This document shows positions 21,406-31,839 of a stretch of DNA of 64,000 nt, piece by piece. Numbering within the stretch: position 1 is the stretch's first letter; each line of letters starts with the position of its first letter. The stretch comes from Thelonectria olida (taxonomy: Eukaryota > Ascomycota > Sordariomycetes > Hypocreales > Nectriaceae). The notes below the pieces were generated by a model. That model had not been told where the DNA came from and ran no database searches. It worked only from the letters and a program-made list of their open reading frames with translations. Location of the stretch: assembly GCA_020736575.1 (NCBI GenBank), contig JAGPYM010000005.1:1612001-1676000 (forward strand). The letters are read 5' to 3'. The translations under genes were made by a program, and so were the position numbers.

Positions 21406-23277
21406 ATGCTGGCTCGTCCTGTAACCGCAGCATTGGCCTGCCGACAATGCCAATCCGCCATTCTTCGGGCGGTTGTAACGAGACCCATTTCTACCAGCTT
21501 CCGTGCCTTGCCACAGCGGCAGACCAGACCACTCCCAATCCTCACGCAAAGGTTCTTCTCCCAAGAGAGGGTCGCAGAACCTACCGAAAAGAAGGCCCCC
21601 GATACCCTCAGCGCTTCCGAAGAGGTCATTGAGTCCACCAGTTCTTCCCAGCCTGAAGATGTACCCTGGTTCCTCGAGGTTGAGCCACCTACGCATGCGC
21701 CGAGTCAACATGCGGTTGAGCTACCAAAGATTCCCGAAGACGCCCCCGCAGTCCTCGAACCGATGATGAAATACGTATTTGAAGATATGGGACTGGACGA
21801 TATTTCTCTGCTCGACTTGCGAGACATCGACCCCCCTGCCGCCCTTGGACCTAACCTCATTATGCTTTTTGGAACTGCCCGCAGTGAGAGACATCTCCAT
21901 ATATCCTCCGGAAGATTCGTGCGATGGCTCAAAAGGAATCACAAGATCAACGCTCGAGCTGATGGCTTGATCGGCCCAGGCGAGCTGAGGACGAAGTTGC
22001 GTCGTCTTCGAAAGAAGGCTAAGTTGATGGGTACCAACACAGCCATCATTCCGGGTGGCGACAACGGCATTTCTACGGGCTGGGTTTGCGTCAACTTTTC
22101 CTCTGACGGGCACAAGTCTGGAGAGGTGGAGAGCTTTGATGAATCCGGACGTTTCTCAGGCTTTGGCGCACCTCTGACGGGAACCACTATCGTGATCCAG
22201 TGCATGACGGAGGCTCGACGCCACGAGTTGGACTTGGAGGCTCTGTGGCAGGCAGTCTTGAAGAAAAATCTTCAGGATGCCAACAAGATTAAAGACGGGC
22301 GGTTGATGGACAAGGAAGAGTTGGCGGAGGCTGTTGCTGCCAAGGTTCAGCTTCCCACCAGTCCCTCCGAGCTGCAGTGGCAAGCCATGAAGGGAGCCTC
22401 TCAACAAAAACGATCTTACTCGACGAGTGCGCGACGACTTTCGCCTTCAGTTGCGGAGAGCCCAGAGGAGGAGGAACCGGAGATCAAAGTCCCTGATCTG
22501 GCTCAAGTTCGCAAACTCATCACCGATATTCAACTACTTGCGCTCCCCTTTGCTGAAAACATGCTCAACCATTTGATCCGGGACATTTTCCAGTCTCCGT
22601 CAGCATCTGAGAATACTGCCGCGGAGAGACTATCTCTCGTTGACCAAGTCCTCAAAACAGCCGAGGAGCGGGGCATGAGCATATGGAACGAAGAGATGTA
22701 TGTCACCTTTACCGAGGCAACCATGAGGTCACCAGCGTACGGGCCTGAGCTCGAGCGAGCGCAGAAGAACCTCGACTACCTGGCGGCACAGAACGGATGG
22801 CAATTCAATGCTGACCAGATTGTGCGCCTCATGCGGGCTTACGCATGGCAACAGGATTGGACTCGGTTTTGGGACGCCTTCCGAATGCCCTCGAGGTTCA
22901 AAGTCTCTCGGGAGTCTCAACACTACGAACTCGCCTACTTGGTCATGTCAGAGACTGGCAGCCAGGATATGTGCATTGAGGCTCTCCGTTGGGTGTATCC
23001 CGAAATGATGAGCCAAGATCCACCCGTCTATCCCGTCGGAAAGGTCTATACAGCGCTCAAGGCCTGCATCGCTGTTGCAGACCCAGCCGCGGAAAGTTTA
23101 CTGAGGGACGGTATACCGGAATCGCCCTACGAGGATCTCTTGTACGACCGTCGAATGATTAACAGAGAGTTCCTCAAATTGCTGCGAGAGGTGGACGCAG
23201 TACACTCGCAAATCTTGGCCGGCAGGCCGGTGGCCAACTGGGATACGCTTCGCCAACCCAATATCTTGGCCACATAG
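21406..23277 (+). CDS. ATP25: ATPase synthesis protein 25, mitochondrial (623 aa)
   Basis: This is a single-exon gene. I chose the ATG at 21406 over the frame's upstream start because it begins the Arg/Ser-rich presequence MLARPVTAALACRQCQS. Residues about 120-290 form a RsfS/Iojap-like domain (LDLRDIDPPAALGPN, RHLHISSGRFVRWLKR). Residues about 370-600 are helical and match the C-terminal part of Atp25. In yeast, Atp25 is cleaved in two: the N-terminal part assists ring assembly, and the C-terminal part stabilises the mRNA for ATP synthase subunit 9 (OLI1). An internal basic stretch near residue 335 (KRSYSTSARRLSP) sits at the expected junction. It shares its promoter with RPO41. Confidence 0.9.
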   Translation: MLARPVTAALACRQCQSAILRAVVTRPISTSFRALPQRQTRPLPILTQRFFSQERVAEPTEKKAPDTLSASEEVIESTSSSQPEDVPWFLEVEPPTHAPSQHAVELPKIPEDAPAVLEPMMKYVFEDMGLDDISLLDLRDIDPPAALGPNLIMLFGTARSERHLHISSGRFVRWLKRNHKINARADGLIGPGELRTKLRRLRKKAKLMGTNTAIIPGGDNGISTGWVCVNFSSDGHKSGEVESFDESGRFSGFGAPLTGTTIVIQCMTEARRHELDLEALWQAVLKKNLQDANKIKDGRLMDKEELAEAVAAKVQLPTSPSELQWQAMKGASQQKRSYSTSARRLSPSVAESPEEEEPEIKVPDLAQVRKLITDIQLLALPFAENMLNHLIRDIFQSPSASENTAAERLSLVDQVLKTAEERGMSIWNEEMYVTFTEATMRSPAYGPELERAQKNLDYLAAQNGWQFNADQIVRLMRAYAWQQDWTRFWDAFRMPSRFKVSRESQHYELAYLVMSETGSQDMCIEALRWVYPEMMSQDPPVYPVGKVYTALKACIAVADPAAESLLRDGIPESPYEDLLYDRRMINREFLKLLREVDAVHSQILAGRPVANWDTLRQPNILAT

Positions 23278-23555
23278 TAAGGTATTTGAGGACCGAGTTT
23301 TGGTGCTCGATCAGTTTGATGATCTTTGTATGTATGGATGGGAGTACAAGTATAAACGGGGGCCGGGTGGCGGCAGGCGTTTGCATGTCGAGACGTCATG
23401 CCTGTACAATAACGAAAGTCGACATGATTGTATCAACACTCCACGATGACAGGATAAATAGATTCATGGTGCTCAAAAATAGAGGGCAATATATCATGCT
23501 CATGATGTTTCATCTATGCTTTGCGCGCCTCATCTCACTCGGCTCTCCCTACCTT

Positions 23556-24771
23556 TCAGTCCTTCTTCAAAGCCTCTCTCAACAAGGGTGCGACTTGTTT
23601 CCTACTAGAAGCCAAGTTGTATTGCCTCCATGCAAACCGATTCTCCCCGTCAAGAGCGCCGTCCTTCCACTTTTCCAACTGCAGCTTCTCACCACTCTTG
23701 CGGAACCGCTCCACCGCCTTGCTGCCCTCGTTAGTCAAGCCCCAGACGAGCAAATGTCGTCGAAACTCTCCCTCAGGGTGCGAAGTCGTCATGATGGCGC
23801 CGACGTCAAGTTCACGTTCCTTTGCCCACGATTCAAAGTCGTCGGCTAGCTGTTGCTCCCCGCCGGCCTTGGACACGAGGTACTCGAAGCCTTGCACGCT
23901 GCAGCTGATGCCCAGCTTCAGGCTGGACCCGTCCCATTCCTTGTAGTCCTTGCGGAAGATGTCGCGGAAGCTCAGACTCGAAATGTCCTCCTTAACGGCC
24001 GAGATGTCGTCGAAGTACTTGTCGCGATCAAATCCGGGGTCCTGGATCTTGGCCTCCAGATAGCTCACGGCCAGCGGGTCCTTGGGGCGCACTTTCTCCT
24101 TGGCCGTGAGGTTGATGGTGTCGGACATGATGGACGCCAACCCAATCTTGGCCAGCTTCTCGTCCTCCTCGAGGCCTGCGGCGTTGTTGTCGCGGCTCAG
24201 AGCGTCCCAGGCCGCCCGACACTCGTCGACGATGAGGCTCATGCAGCTCCCGCAGGGCTCCACGACGCGGAGCTCAGCGTCCTGGCTCACGGAGAATTCG
24301 TCGGCGTGGTGGTCGATGCAGCCGACGATGCGGCCGGCGAACTTCTTGAGCGGGCCCGTGAGACAGTTGTGATCGACGAGCAGCCAGCGGGTGTCGTCCG
24401 GGTCCAGGTCCGGCAGCTCGGACAGGGTTAGGAGCTGCGAGGGAGACAGGCCGACGTAGTTGAGGACTGCCGTCATCTCATTGCGCAGAGCGAGATCCTC
24501 GCGCGGAAGGTTGGATAGGGGAATGTGAAGGGTGTGAGGGGGGGAGTTTGAGCGGATGTAGGCAAAGACGAGCGCAGAGCAGAGGGAGTCAAGATCTTTG
24601 GAAGCGTGAGTGAGCGAGTTGTACGTGGACGGGGTCTTACAAGGGAGAGGACTTACCAGCCGATTCATTGCCCACGACAAAGGTCAAGGGACCTGATCGT
24701 TGAGCAGCTGGTGTGGTCAAGGCTGTTCTGGCCGTGGCTAAGAATGCTTGTATGGTGGTTCTGGACGGCAT
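23556..24771 (-). CDS. PPX1: Exopolyphosphatase, DHH family, Ppx1-like (384 aa)
   Basis: Exons are 24657-24771 and 23556-24595, with a 61-nt intron. Splicing joins GNESA to DLDS, recreating the first metal-binding motif of the family, which confirms the junction. The DHH signature is GCIDHHADE near residue 140, with DHNCLTG just before it and SDTINLTAKEK further on. The C-terminal half fits the DHHA2 domain. The yeast enzyme removes terminal phosphates from inorganic polyphosphate in the cytosol. Its 3' end is convergent with ATP25, with 278 bp between the stop codons. Confidence 0.92.
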
Positions 24772-25982
24772 GGTGCTTGTTGTTACTTGTACAATCTGGA
24801 GAAAACAGGGAAAAGTGAAAAAAGCGACGATGACAAGACAGGAAGAGGAGACGCCGAGTTTGTCATAAATACCCAAAGCACCTAGGTCGTAACTATACGA
24901 ACAAACTAACGAAGAGTGAATTAGATCTGAGACTCGTGGAAAATGGCATGAATTTACTCGACCAAGTCAAAGGGAGAGAAAGAATATTGCTTTTTTTTTT
25001 GTTCGAGATATTACGAGATATTAGTGTTTTTTTTTTGTCTGAATTTTCCCCTCCATGCAAGTTTTCAAGTGTGATCCATCACATCACCACCACCATGATG
25101 GCCTTTCACTTGGATAGCGCCACCCTCGAATGCCTCAGATGTGTGTAAGACTCTGTCCGAAGGAGGTGGGTAGGCAAGTAGGGAACGTAAGGAATTAACT
25201 AATTGGATGCACCTTTGAGTTTGTAGATGCAGCTTTCAATATGCAGCCAGCGTGTTGGGCTGACTTGAATTGCAAGGGTGGTGGTGGCTGGGCTTGCTGG
25301 AGTTGGTGATGGACACTGGGGTCTGATGAGTGGCATGATGATGGATGAACTACGAAGTACGAATGCAATGCATTGCCGAAGTAATGTTCTCAGCACCCAG
25401 TTTCTTTTACCCTCTCATCTATTATGTTTATTCGTACCGTCTCTGATGTCAACTCCGCACCCAACGGAAGCATGTCATCAAGGTGCTACTGGACCTGTGG
25501 CTCCCAAGCTCCCCCGCTATCGGCCTCGAGAGGGGTCAGGTCCATTGGAGGGGCCTGGGCTTACGTCCAGACATGTCCTTCGTCTTGTAGGGGAGACCCT
25601 GGCAGGTTGCCGGCGTCGTTTGGCGTCCTGCCACCTTGACGTCCGTCCGGTCTTAACACCTGCATCTGCATTCTGCATCGGCGTCTTGCGCGTCAGCGTC
25701 GGCTACTCCTACTTTTAATTTAGCATGGGGCATGGATGCTGCTGTAGTCTGTTCCGTCGACGTGGGCTGTTGGGCATGGGCATGGACACTTTGCATCGAT
25801 CCATGTCCCCTTCTTAGGGTTCCAACCCAATGAATTTGTATCGACATCCCGCAAGACTCGTCCTCTTCCTCCTCCTTCTCTTCTTCGTCGCATTCATCTC
25901 GTTGATACACCGGCGAGCTCTGGCAACGTCTTCTCTCATTCACCAACCCACCGACGACGCCTCCTCGTCATCTACCACCACA
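24772..25982. promoter_or_regulatory. Divergent intergenic region between PPX1 and the amidotransferase
   Basis: This 1.2-kb gap contains two T-rich tracts (near 24990 and 25026) and no convincing gene. An in-frame upstream ATG at 25830 would add 51 residues, mostly hydrophobic, to the amidotransferase, but it is judged part of the leader. Confidence 0.5.
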
Positions 25983-26802
25983 ATGGCGCGTCCTCCCCTT
26001 CGTCTCGCCATCCTCGAAGCCGACACGCCACAGCCGCAAACCCGCGACAAGTACGGCGGCTACACGGGCCTCTTCACCTCTCTCCTCTCCGACGCCGCCG
26101 TGACCCTCTCGCCTCCCGAGACCATCGACCAGGTCGCCTCCATCAAGGGCTACGACATCGTCCACGACCTGCACACGTACCCGGCCCTCGACGACATCGA
26201 TGCCGTGCTCATCACGGGCTCGCGCCACACTGCGCACGACAATGACCCGTGGATCATTCGCCTGGTGGATTTCGCGAAGCGCGCCATCGATACCGGCCGC
26301 GTGAGGGTTGTGGGTGTTTGCTTCGGACATCAGATCATCGGGCGCGCATTGGGCGCAAATCTGGGGAGGAGCGACAGAGGATGGGAGATTTCTGTAACGG
26401 AAGTCAATTTGACGGACAAGGGAAGGGAGATTTTCGGGTTGAACAGGATGGTGAGTAGAGTGACAATGTTGCTACTGTTGCTGTTGCTGTTCACTGACGC
26501 TTTTCGCTCAGCGAATCCACCAAATGCACCGCGACATCGTCTTCGACTTCCCCCCCGAGTCCATCCCCCTCGGCTCCAACGACATCTGCGCCGTCCAGGG
26601 CATGTACAGTCCCGGCCGCTACATCACAGTCCAGGGCCACCCCGAGTTCACCGAGGAAATCATCACCGAGATTCTCTTCAACCGCCGCACCGTCGGCATT
26701 TTCAATGAGGCCGAGTATCAAGACGGCATGAGGCGCGCTCCGATTCCTCACGATGGCGTTACCATAGCCCGGGCGTTTATCAACTTTTGGAGAGACGGGT
26801 GA
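25983..26802 (+). CDS. Class I glutamine amidotransferase-like protein (252 aa)
   Basis: Exons are 25983-26450 and 26512-26802, with a 61-nt intron (GTGAGT..CTGAC..CTCAG). The fold begins PLRLAILEADTP. The nucleophile elbow is VVGVCFGHQIIGRALG, with the expected Cys, and the catalytic His/Glu lie in VQGHPEFTEE near the C-terminus. It resembles the stand-alone amidotransferase family related to GMP synthase GATase domains (yeast YLR126C type). The substrate is not known. The start at 25983 gives the usual family length of about 250 residues; starting at 25830 would add a membrane-anchor-like segment (LVLFLLLLFFVAF). Confidence 0.87.
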
Positions 26803-27249
26803 TTGCCGCGCCTGCGACCAATGATGTCTGCAAGACCTCCTGTTATATTGCACATTGTGCATGGAAGGACGGTCCGGTTACGGGGAATAATAACGCATAG
26901 ACATGGGTCTTGATCGGGCATAGACGGAAACGGATCTGGTATTAATGACGGGATGCTACGAAGTAATGTGTAACGAGACGGCTTGCTGCTGGTATTCCTT
27001 GGGCTGGAATCTCTTGTGTGATTTCAACTGAATTATTTCTTATTTCCTATTCTTACCTGACAGTAAGTGGTAGGGGCTAAAATACCGATTAGGTATGTAA
27101 TTCGACATGCTGCCACGCAACGCCTGTCAATGCAAACCGCCCCAGATGCCAAGGTTTTTTTGAACGCTTGCCTTTATCTCTCCTCCATGGGTATCATGCC
27201 AGTGACCTTGCTTTAAATGCTTCCTGCCCATTGTGTTGCCTGTCCCTAC
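26803..27249. other. Intergenic region between convergent genes
   Basis: This 447-bp 3' flank lies between the amidotransferase and the GPCR. It is AT-rich in its middle part and no gene is seen. Confidence 0.6.
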
Positions 27250-29039
27250 TTATACATCGCTGTCCCACCACTCTGCAGCACCTTTCCGGCCTCGTGAGTC
27301 CTGCTGTCTATCAGCCAGTTCTCTGTCCCGTCGCTGTCTCGCGAGACGGCCGTCCGTCATCATTTCCTCCCTGGTTCGTCCTGCGTTTGTGTTCATCCCG
27401 TCGTACTGGCTTGTTCGCTTCCAGCAACTGAGGCTGATACGGTGGCCTAGTCGCCGAGTGTGCAACCAAGGCTTCTCCTTCCACGAGAAGATGGCCGCGT
27501 CGATGCATCCGTGGAGGCAGAGACAGCACACACTTGCCATCCTCACTCCAAAGGGCACACCCTTGCCGTAGTTTGTGAGATGGACGATGAAGGGTAAAGT
27601 CCACACTGCTACGTACACCACCGGGTAGATGAAGACGTGCTTTACTTGTCGACGAATCGTCTCTCGGGTCTTGACCAGTCCAGTAGCATCAAGTCGAGGT
27701 TGAGTCTGCGCCAGTATCCATGTGTCCGAGGCGGCACTATCGTTGTCTGGGCCACGGCCAAGCATGGTAAATATATTTGGTAGAGAGGGTGTTCGAGATC
27801 TAGGTTCAGCCGAGTCTGTGAGCGGCCTGTTCCAGAATCCAGCGTCTGGGTCGTTTGGGTCGAGATAAGCCCGGGCAAAGAGTGGTGATTGCGTTGAGTC
27901 CGGTATGTGGACTTCGGCAAGCGTCGCCAACTCGTGTGCCCCCGCCATGCTCCTTAAATCTGGCTCCGAGCTTTGATGCCGGAAATATGGTGGAAGTGTG
28001 TTGTCCATCCAGGCTTGGCTGTATCTTCTTGTCGAGTGGTATGATTTCCGAGAAAGTTTCGATGTGTAAGTCTTTTTTGGAGAACTGTCCGGACGAAGTG
28101 TGCTCATTGTTGATACCGAGTGCTCACGGAATGGGTCATCTGCTGAGTTTCGGCGAGAGGATGGTCCTGAAGGAAAGAGACCATGCGAGTTAATCGTGGG
28201 TGTCGGTGGTGTTGACGGTAGCTGTAATCTTGCCGGAGCACTGAAGGCACTACCTATCGACGGCTGTTCTGCTTCAGCGTTCTTGATGTCCCCAAACCGT
28301 CTCATGAGAATCTTGACGTAGACGTATATCGCAGCACTGCAGAATAGAATAGTGGCGAACGTGACATATCGTGGTGCCCAGCTGAGAACCAGCCGTACCC
28401 ACACGGGATCTATTGGCAGGTAGCAGAACTGTCCGGTGTTGACGTAACCGGCTTTGTTGACGAAAGCTAGTGAGGCCATGATGATGGGGTAGCAAGCCAA
28501 GGCTACGTAGGCATATTTTCGGAACGGATATAGCCCTTGTTCGCCGCGGAATATGTATAGTGCTGTGTGGATGGTGATGAGCATGATGGCAACGTCAGAG
28601 ACGATGATACTCAAGGTGAGGAAGAAGCCACTAGCTTCGCAAAACTTGGAGGTTGAAGAAATTGGGCCATGAACCAGCTCAACAGCTGGGAAGGTAAAGA
28701 ACCAAATCGCCTGGAACATGTCGAACCCAATCAACAACATGATGAGACTATCGAGCCTGATTAGCACAGATTGATGCACAGGTTCCTCATAAATGAGACT
28801 CACTCATGGCGGTAACTTCTCCTCATGCGGAAGAACCAATAAGTCGTCATCATACCTGCTACAAGGCTGAGGGAAGCAGCCGCTACTGAGGCAATGTGAA
28901 GATAGTAAGTCTGGTCGGGAGTTAAAGCTAGGACTGATAGCTTCTGGTTGGCGGCCTTCCTCTCTTCCAGTGCCGATCTTGGGCTGAGCCATGTTTCTGA
29001 TAATGATGCCATATTACGGGAGATCTGATCGAGCACCAT
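27250..29039 (-). CDS. Git3/Gpr1-like G protein-coupled receptor (580 aa)
   Basis: Exons are 28804-29039 and 27250-28756, with a 47-nt intron (GTGAGT..CTAATCAG) falling at the end of TM1. Seven membrane segments can be placed: TM1 about residues 46-70, TM2 82-103, TM3 and TM4 between 115 and 180, TM5 about 207-228, TM6 about 452-472 (VFIYPVVYVAVWTLPFIV) and TM7 about 485-505. Between TM5 and TM6 is a third cytoplasmic loop of roughly 220 residues, Ser/Pro-rich. Conserved features around TM2/TM3 and TM6/TM7 match the Git3 N- and C-terminal modules of fungal nutrient-sensing receptors that signal through Gpa2-type G-alpha to cAMP-PKA. The ligand is unknown. A cAMP-receptor-like class is the alternative. 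Confidence 0.85.
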
Positions 29040-31839
29040 GGTGTTGGTCTTGGCCGCAGGCAAAGCTGCGACGCAATACGCAGGTAATTATCGGCGTTAC
29101 CGCCACTGGTGGATGAATGTAGGCGGTGTTCGTATCCTTCTGGTGTTTCTGTTGTCTTAGAGTCGAAGGGATCCAGTATTAGGGTTCACAGGAGACGACA
29201 TCATGGCAGCATTGTTGACAGGAACGAGGGAAAAGAATGGTCTTGCAGGCAAGGCGCGTAGGTGGCAGCGGTGTGCGAGGAGTGAGTTGAGAAACATAGA
29301 CGAGGAGAGAGAAGAAAAGAAAAGAAAAGAGAAGAGAAGAGAAGGTAGACGCAGCACAGAGCAGGAGGACTGGAAGGAGTACAAAGTATGAATCTGATGC
29401 CAACCATTCAACCAACAGGCAGGAGCAATTTGACTTTGGATTCCGTTCCTGTCACCCTCGCCCATCTCCGGCTCCGAGTTGGCGCCGGGATCGGTAAGGC
29501 GCAAAGGTTCAAGATCAGCATTGGCCCACCTCGAGGGCAACTCGCTTCCCGCTGCCAGTGCTGATTCCGCGGGAAACCAGGAGCTTGGGAAAATGCTCGG
29601 AGAGAGAGAGAGTGTGTGTGTGTGTGTGTGTGAGTGAGAGAGAGCGAGAGTGGGAGTGAGGCGAACAAAGAACGAGATTGTTGAGTGAGTGACCAGGTAT
29701 GTCTCCGGCCGGGTCGCCATAGACGCCATTCCAGAGCCGGACCAACATAGACTAATAAGACACCAGCAACGAGGGAGCAAAGCTGCCAACGCAGCGGAAG
29801 CGAGGAACGTCAGTGGGGTCGGACGCAATTTGGCAGTGAGAAAATGGAACTGCGATGGCAGCTAACTAGGAGGGAGATGGCGATGGCCTACGAAATCCGA
29901 GGCCGAGGCACACCAGAGACGGAGGCCCACGAGGGGGAAAAGATCAACGCCAACAAAACCCCCCACGATATTTGGAATCGATCTGGTGGCTGGTTGACCC
30001 GAAAGACGTCTTTGGAACCGTACAGATTCCGACAGTTCAGTCCATGGCGTTCTCGACAAAGGCCCGCCGAACAACCTTGGGGCCTCTTTTATCAGGTCCC
30101 AGGGACACAACATGCAGAATGGGGGAGAAACGGTGGACGAGAGAAGAGGCTCCCTCCCATGGCCGCTTTAGCACAACCGAGCGAGACTCAATGGCAGCAT
30201 GGTGGATGCGAATGAGAAGTCTCGGAGAATGATTGGCATGGTGAAGCCAAATGGCGCCAAGCAATGATCCGCAGCTCCGCTCCGCACAGACTAGGAGCCG
30301 ACATCACGATGAGAAGACATGGGGGAGGTTTTGGCTGGAACGGCCCATGAGAGGGGCTGGTCAGGGCCGGTACCTGTTAGTGAGCGGAAAGTGGGAGAGA
30401 GAGGAGAGAGACGGATAATGGGAGGGGCAGCTTCTTCGGCGCGAGGGATTGAACAGCCATTGATGGAAGAACGGACCGTCGCTGGGCGTATCGAACGAAT
30501 CGAACAGCACGGGGTTTTCGGGTAGCTAAGCAGGGGACCAGGGATATCAGTGCGGAGCGATGATGTGGTTGCATCACTGATCTACCCCGGCCGATAATCG
30601 ATCTGATTAATTACGGAAATTATTTCCATTGAAACCTCTTGGTCCGTTCACCAGTGACATCGACTGTCTTTGGCGAGTGGAATTTCTGCACCTTTGTTCT
30701 CTCCATTCAAATAGCGACTTGTCCGGATGCATACATGCAATTCACGGCCAGCACCAACCATGTCACCATTCGGCTCAGACTGAATAGACAACTTAGTGAC
30801 GCGATGCGACTACAAGGCCACCATACCCACAATGCTAGACGAACCACCGCCATCATACTCTCAGCCTGGTAGTCAGTCTCTTGAGATGCCAAGCTCACTG
30901 CCAAGCTCACCGACGCAACAACGGACACAGGCAGGAAATGGCCGGAACCAGCAACCTGGGTCAGTCCATGAGCCACGTTTCTGTCCGAGTCTACTGAATG
31001 CTTGATTCGCATTCCTAAGTTCTCCCATCCACCGGAAAAGCAAACACGGTCCTTGACAAGCCTCTGGCGTTCCATGAGAAAGTAAAACATACGACAACAA
31101 AGACGTACACGAATCAGGGTGGGCTGATTTTCCCCGTTGCGAGGACAGGATCGTCCCCCCGCCTTGATAGCCGAGCCTCGTGTCGAACCGGTTACGGTCG
31201 CTGTCTCGGAGCATCTTTTCAGCCCCGACGGAATTCGGTGTTCGAGGCGATTGACGTTCCGAAAGAGGCAACGGGAGCAGTGACAGCTCGAAACCTTGCG
31301 TCCCTTTGAGAATGAAAACTTCGGGGAATCGTTAGGTACGCCACAGAGCGGAAGTGAGCCTATCACGGCGGTGCGGTGTAGAATAGCCTAGCTGTCATTC
31401 CTGCCATCCCGCTCTTAGCCTTGGTGGCTTGCCTGCCAGTCTTTTTCGTTTTTTTTTTTTCAAGTGTGTTCAAGTGTGAGTGTGAGGCGCGAAGCGGATT
31501 CACGTGGGTACGTATTGGAGACGATCTTCTCTCTTAACCTCCTTCGTTGCTGTAAGTGCGATTGTGAGTGGTGATGCAGTCAGTGGCGATGGTGGCAGGC
31601 TGTCTTGGGCAGAGGCGGATACTGGACATGTCTCACTCCAAGCATGCAAGGCTATACAGACAGACAGCCGCCCTGGACAGCCAAAATGCAAGTGGCTTTC
31701 GGTCCATGTTTGTTCCATCTTGAAGCCTGCTTTGTCATCTAAGACCGCCCGTGCGGTTCGGGTTGAAGTGAAGTGAGGGGTTGCAGAGCCTCGTCAACTT
31801 CAGTCCTTACCTCAACGATTGAAGACAGAGTGAGTCGTC
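29040..31839. other. 2.8-kb gene-poor region upstream of the GPCR and the F-box gene
   Basis: No convincing coding gene was found on either strand. It contains a purine-rich AAAAG/GAGAA stretch (about 29310-29345), a GA/GT microsatellite near 29.6 kb and T-rich runs near 31446. A 219-codon open frame on the minus strand (30707-31366) has no recognisable domain. The region probably holds long regulatory and untranslated sequences for the two divergent flanking genes. Confidence 0.5.
29600..29650. repeat. Compound (GA)n(GT)n(GA)n microsatellite
   Basis: This is about 50 bp of pure dinucleotide repeats: agagagagag, then gtgtgtgtgtgtgtgtgtg, then gagtgagagagagcgagag. It lies about 560 bp upstream of the GPCR start codon. 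Confidence 0.95.

Noticed and set aside
28804..29063. Upstream in-frame start of the GPCR at 29063
   Set aside because: That codon is TTG on the minus strand; the first ATG is at 29039 and gives a normal N-terminus.
30707..31366. 219-codon minus-strand open frame upstream of the F-box gene
   Set aside because: Its composition is random-looking, no domain or orthologue-like motif is seen, and no supporting promoter or introns are visible.
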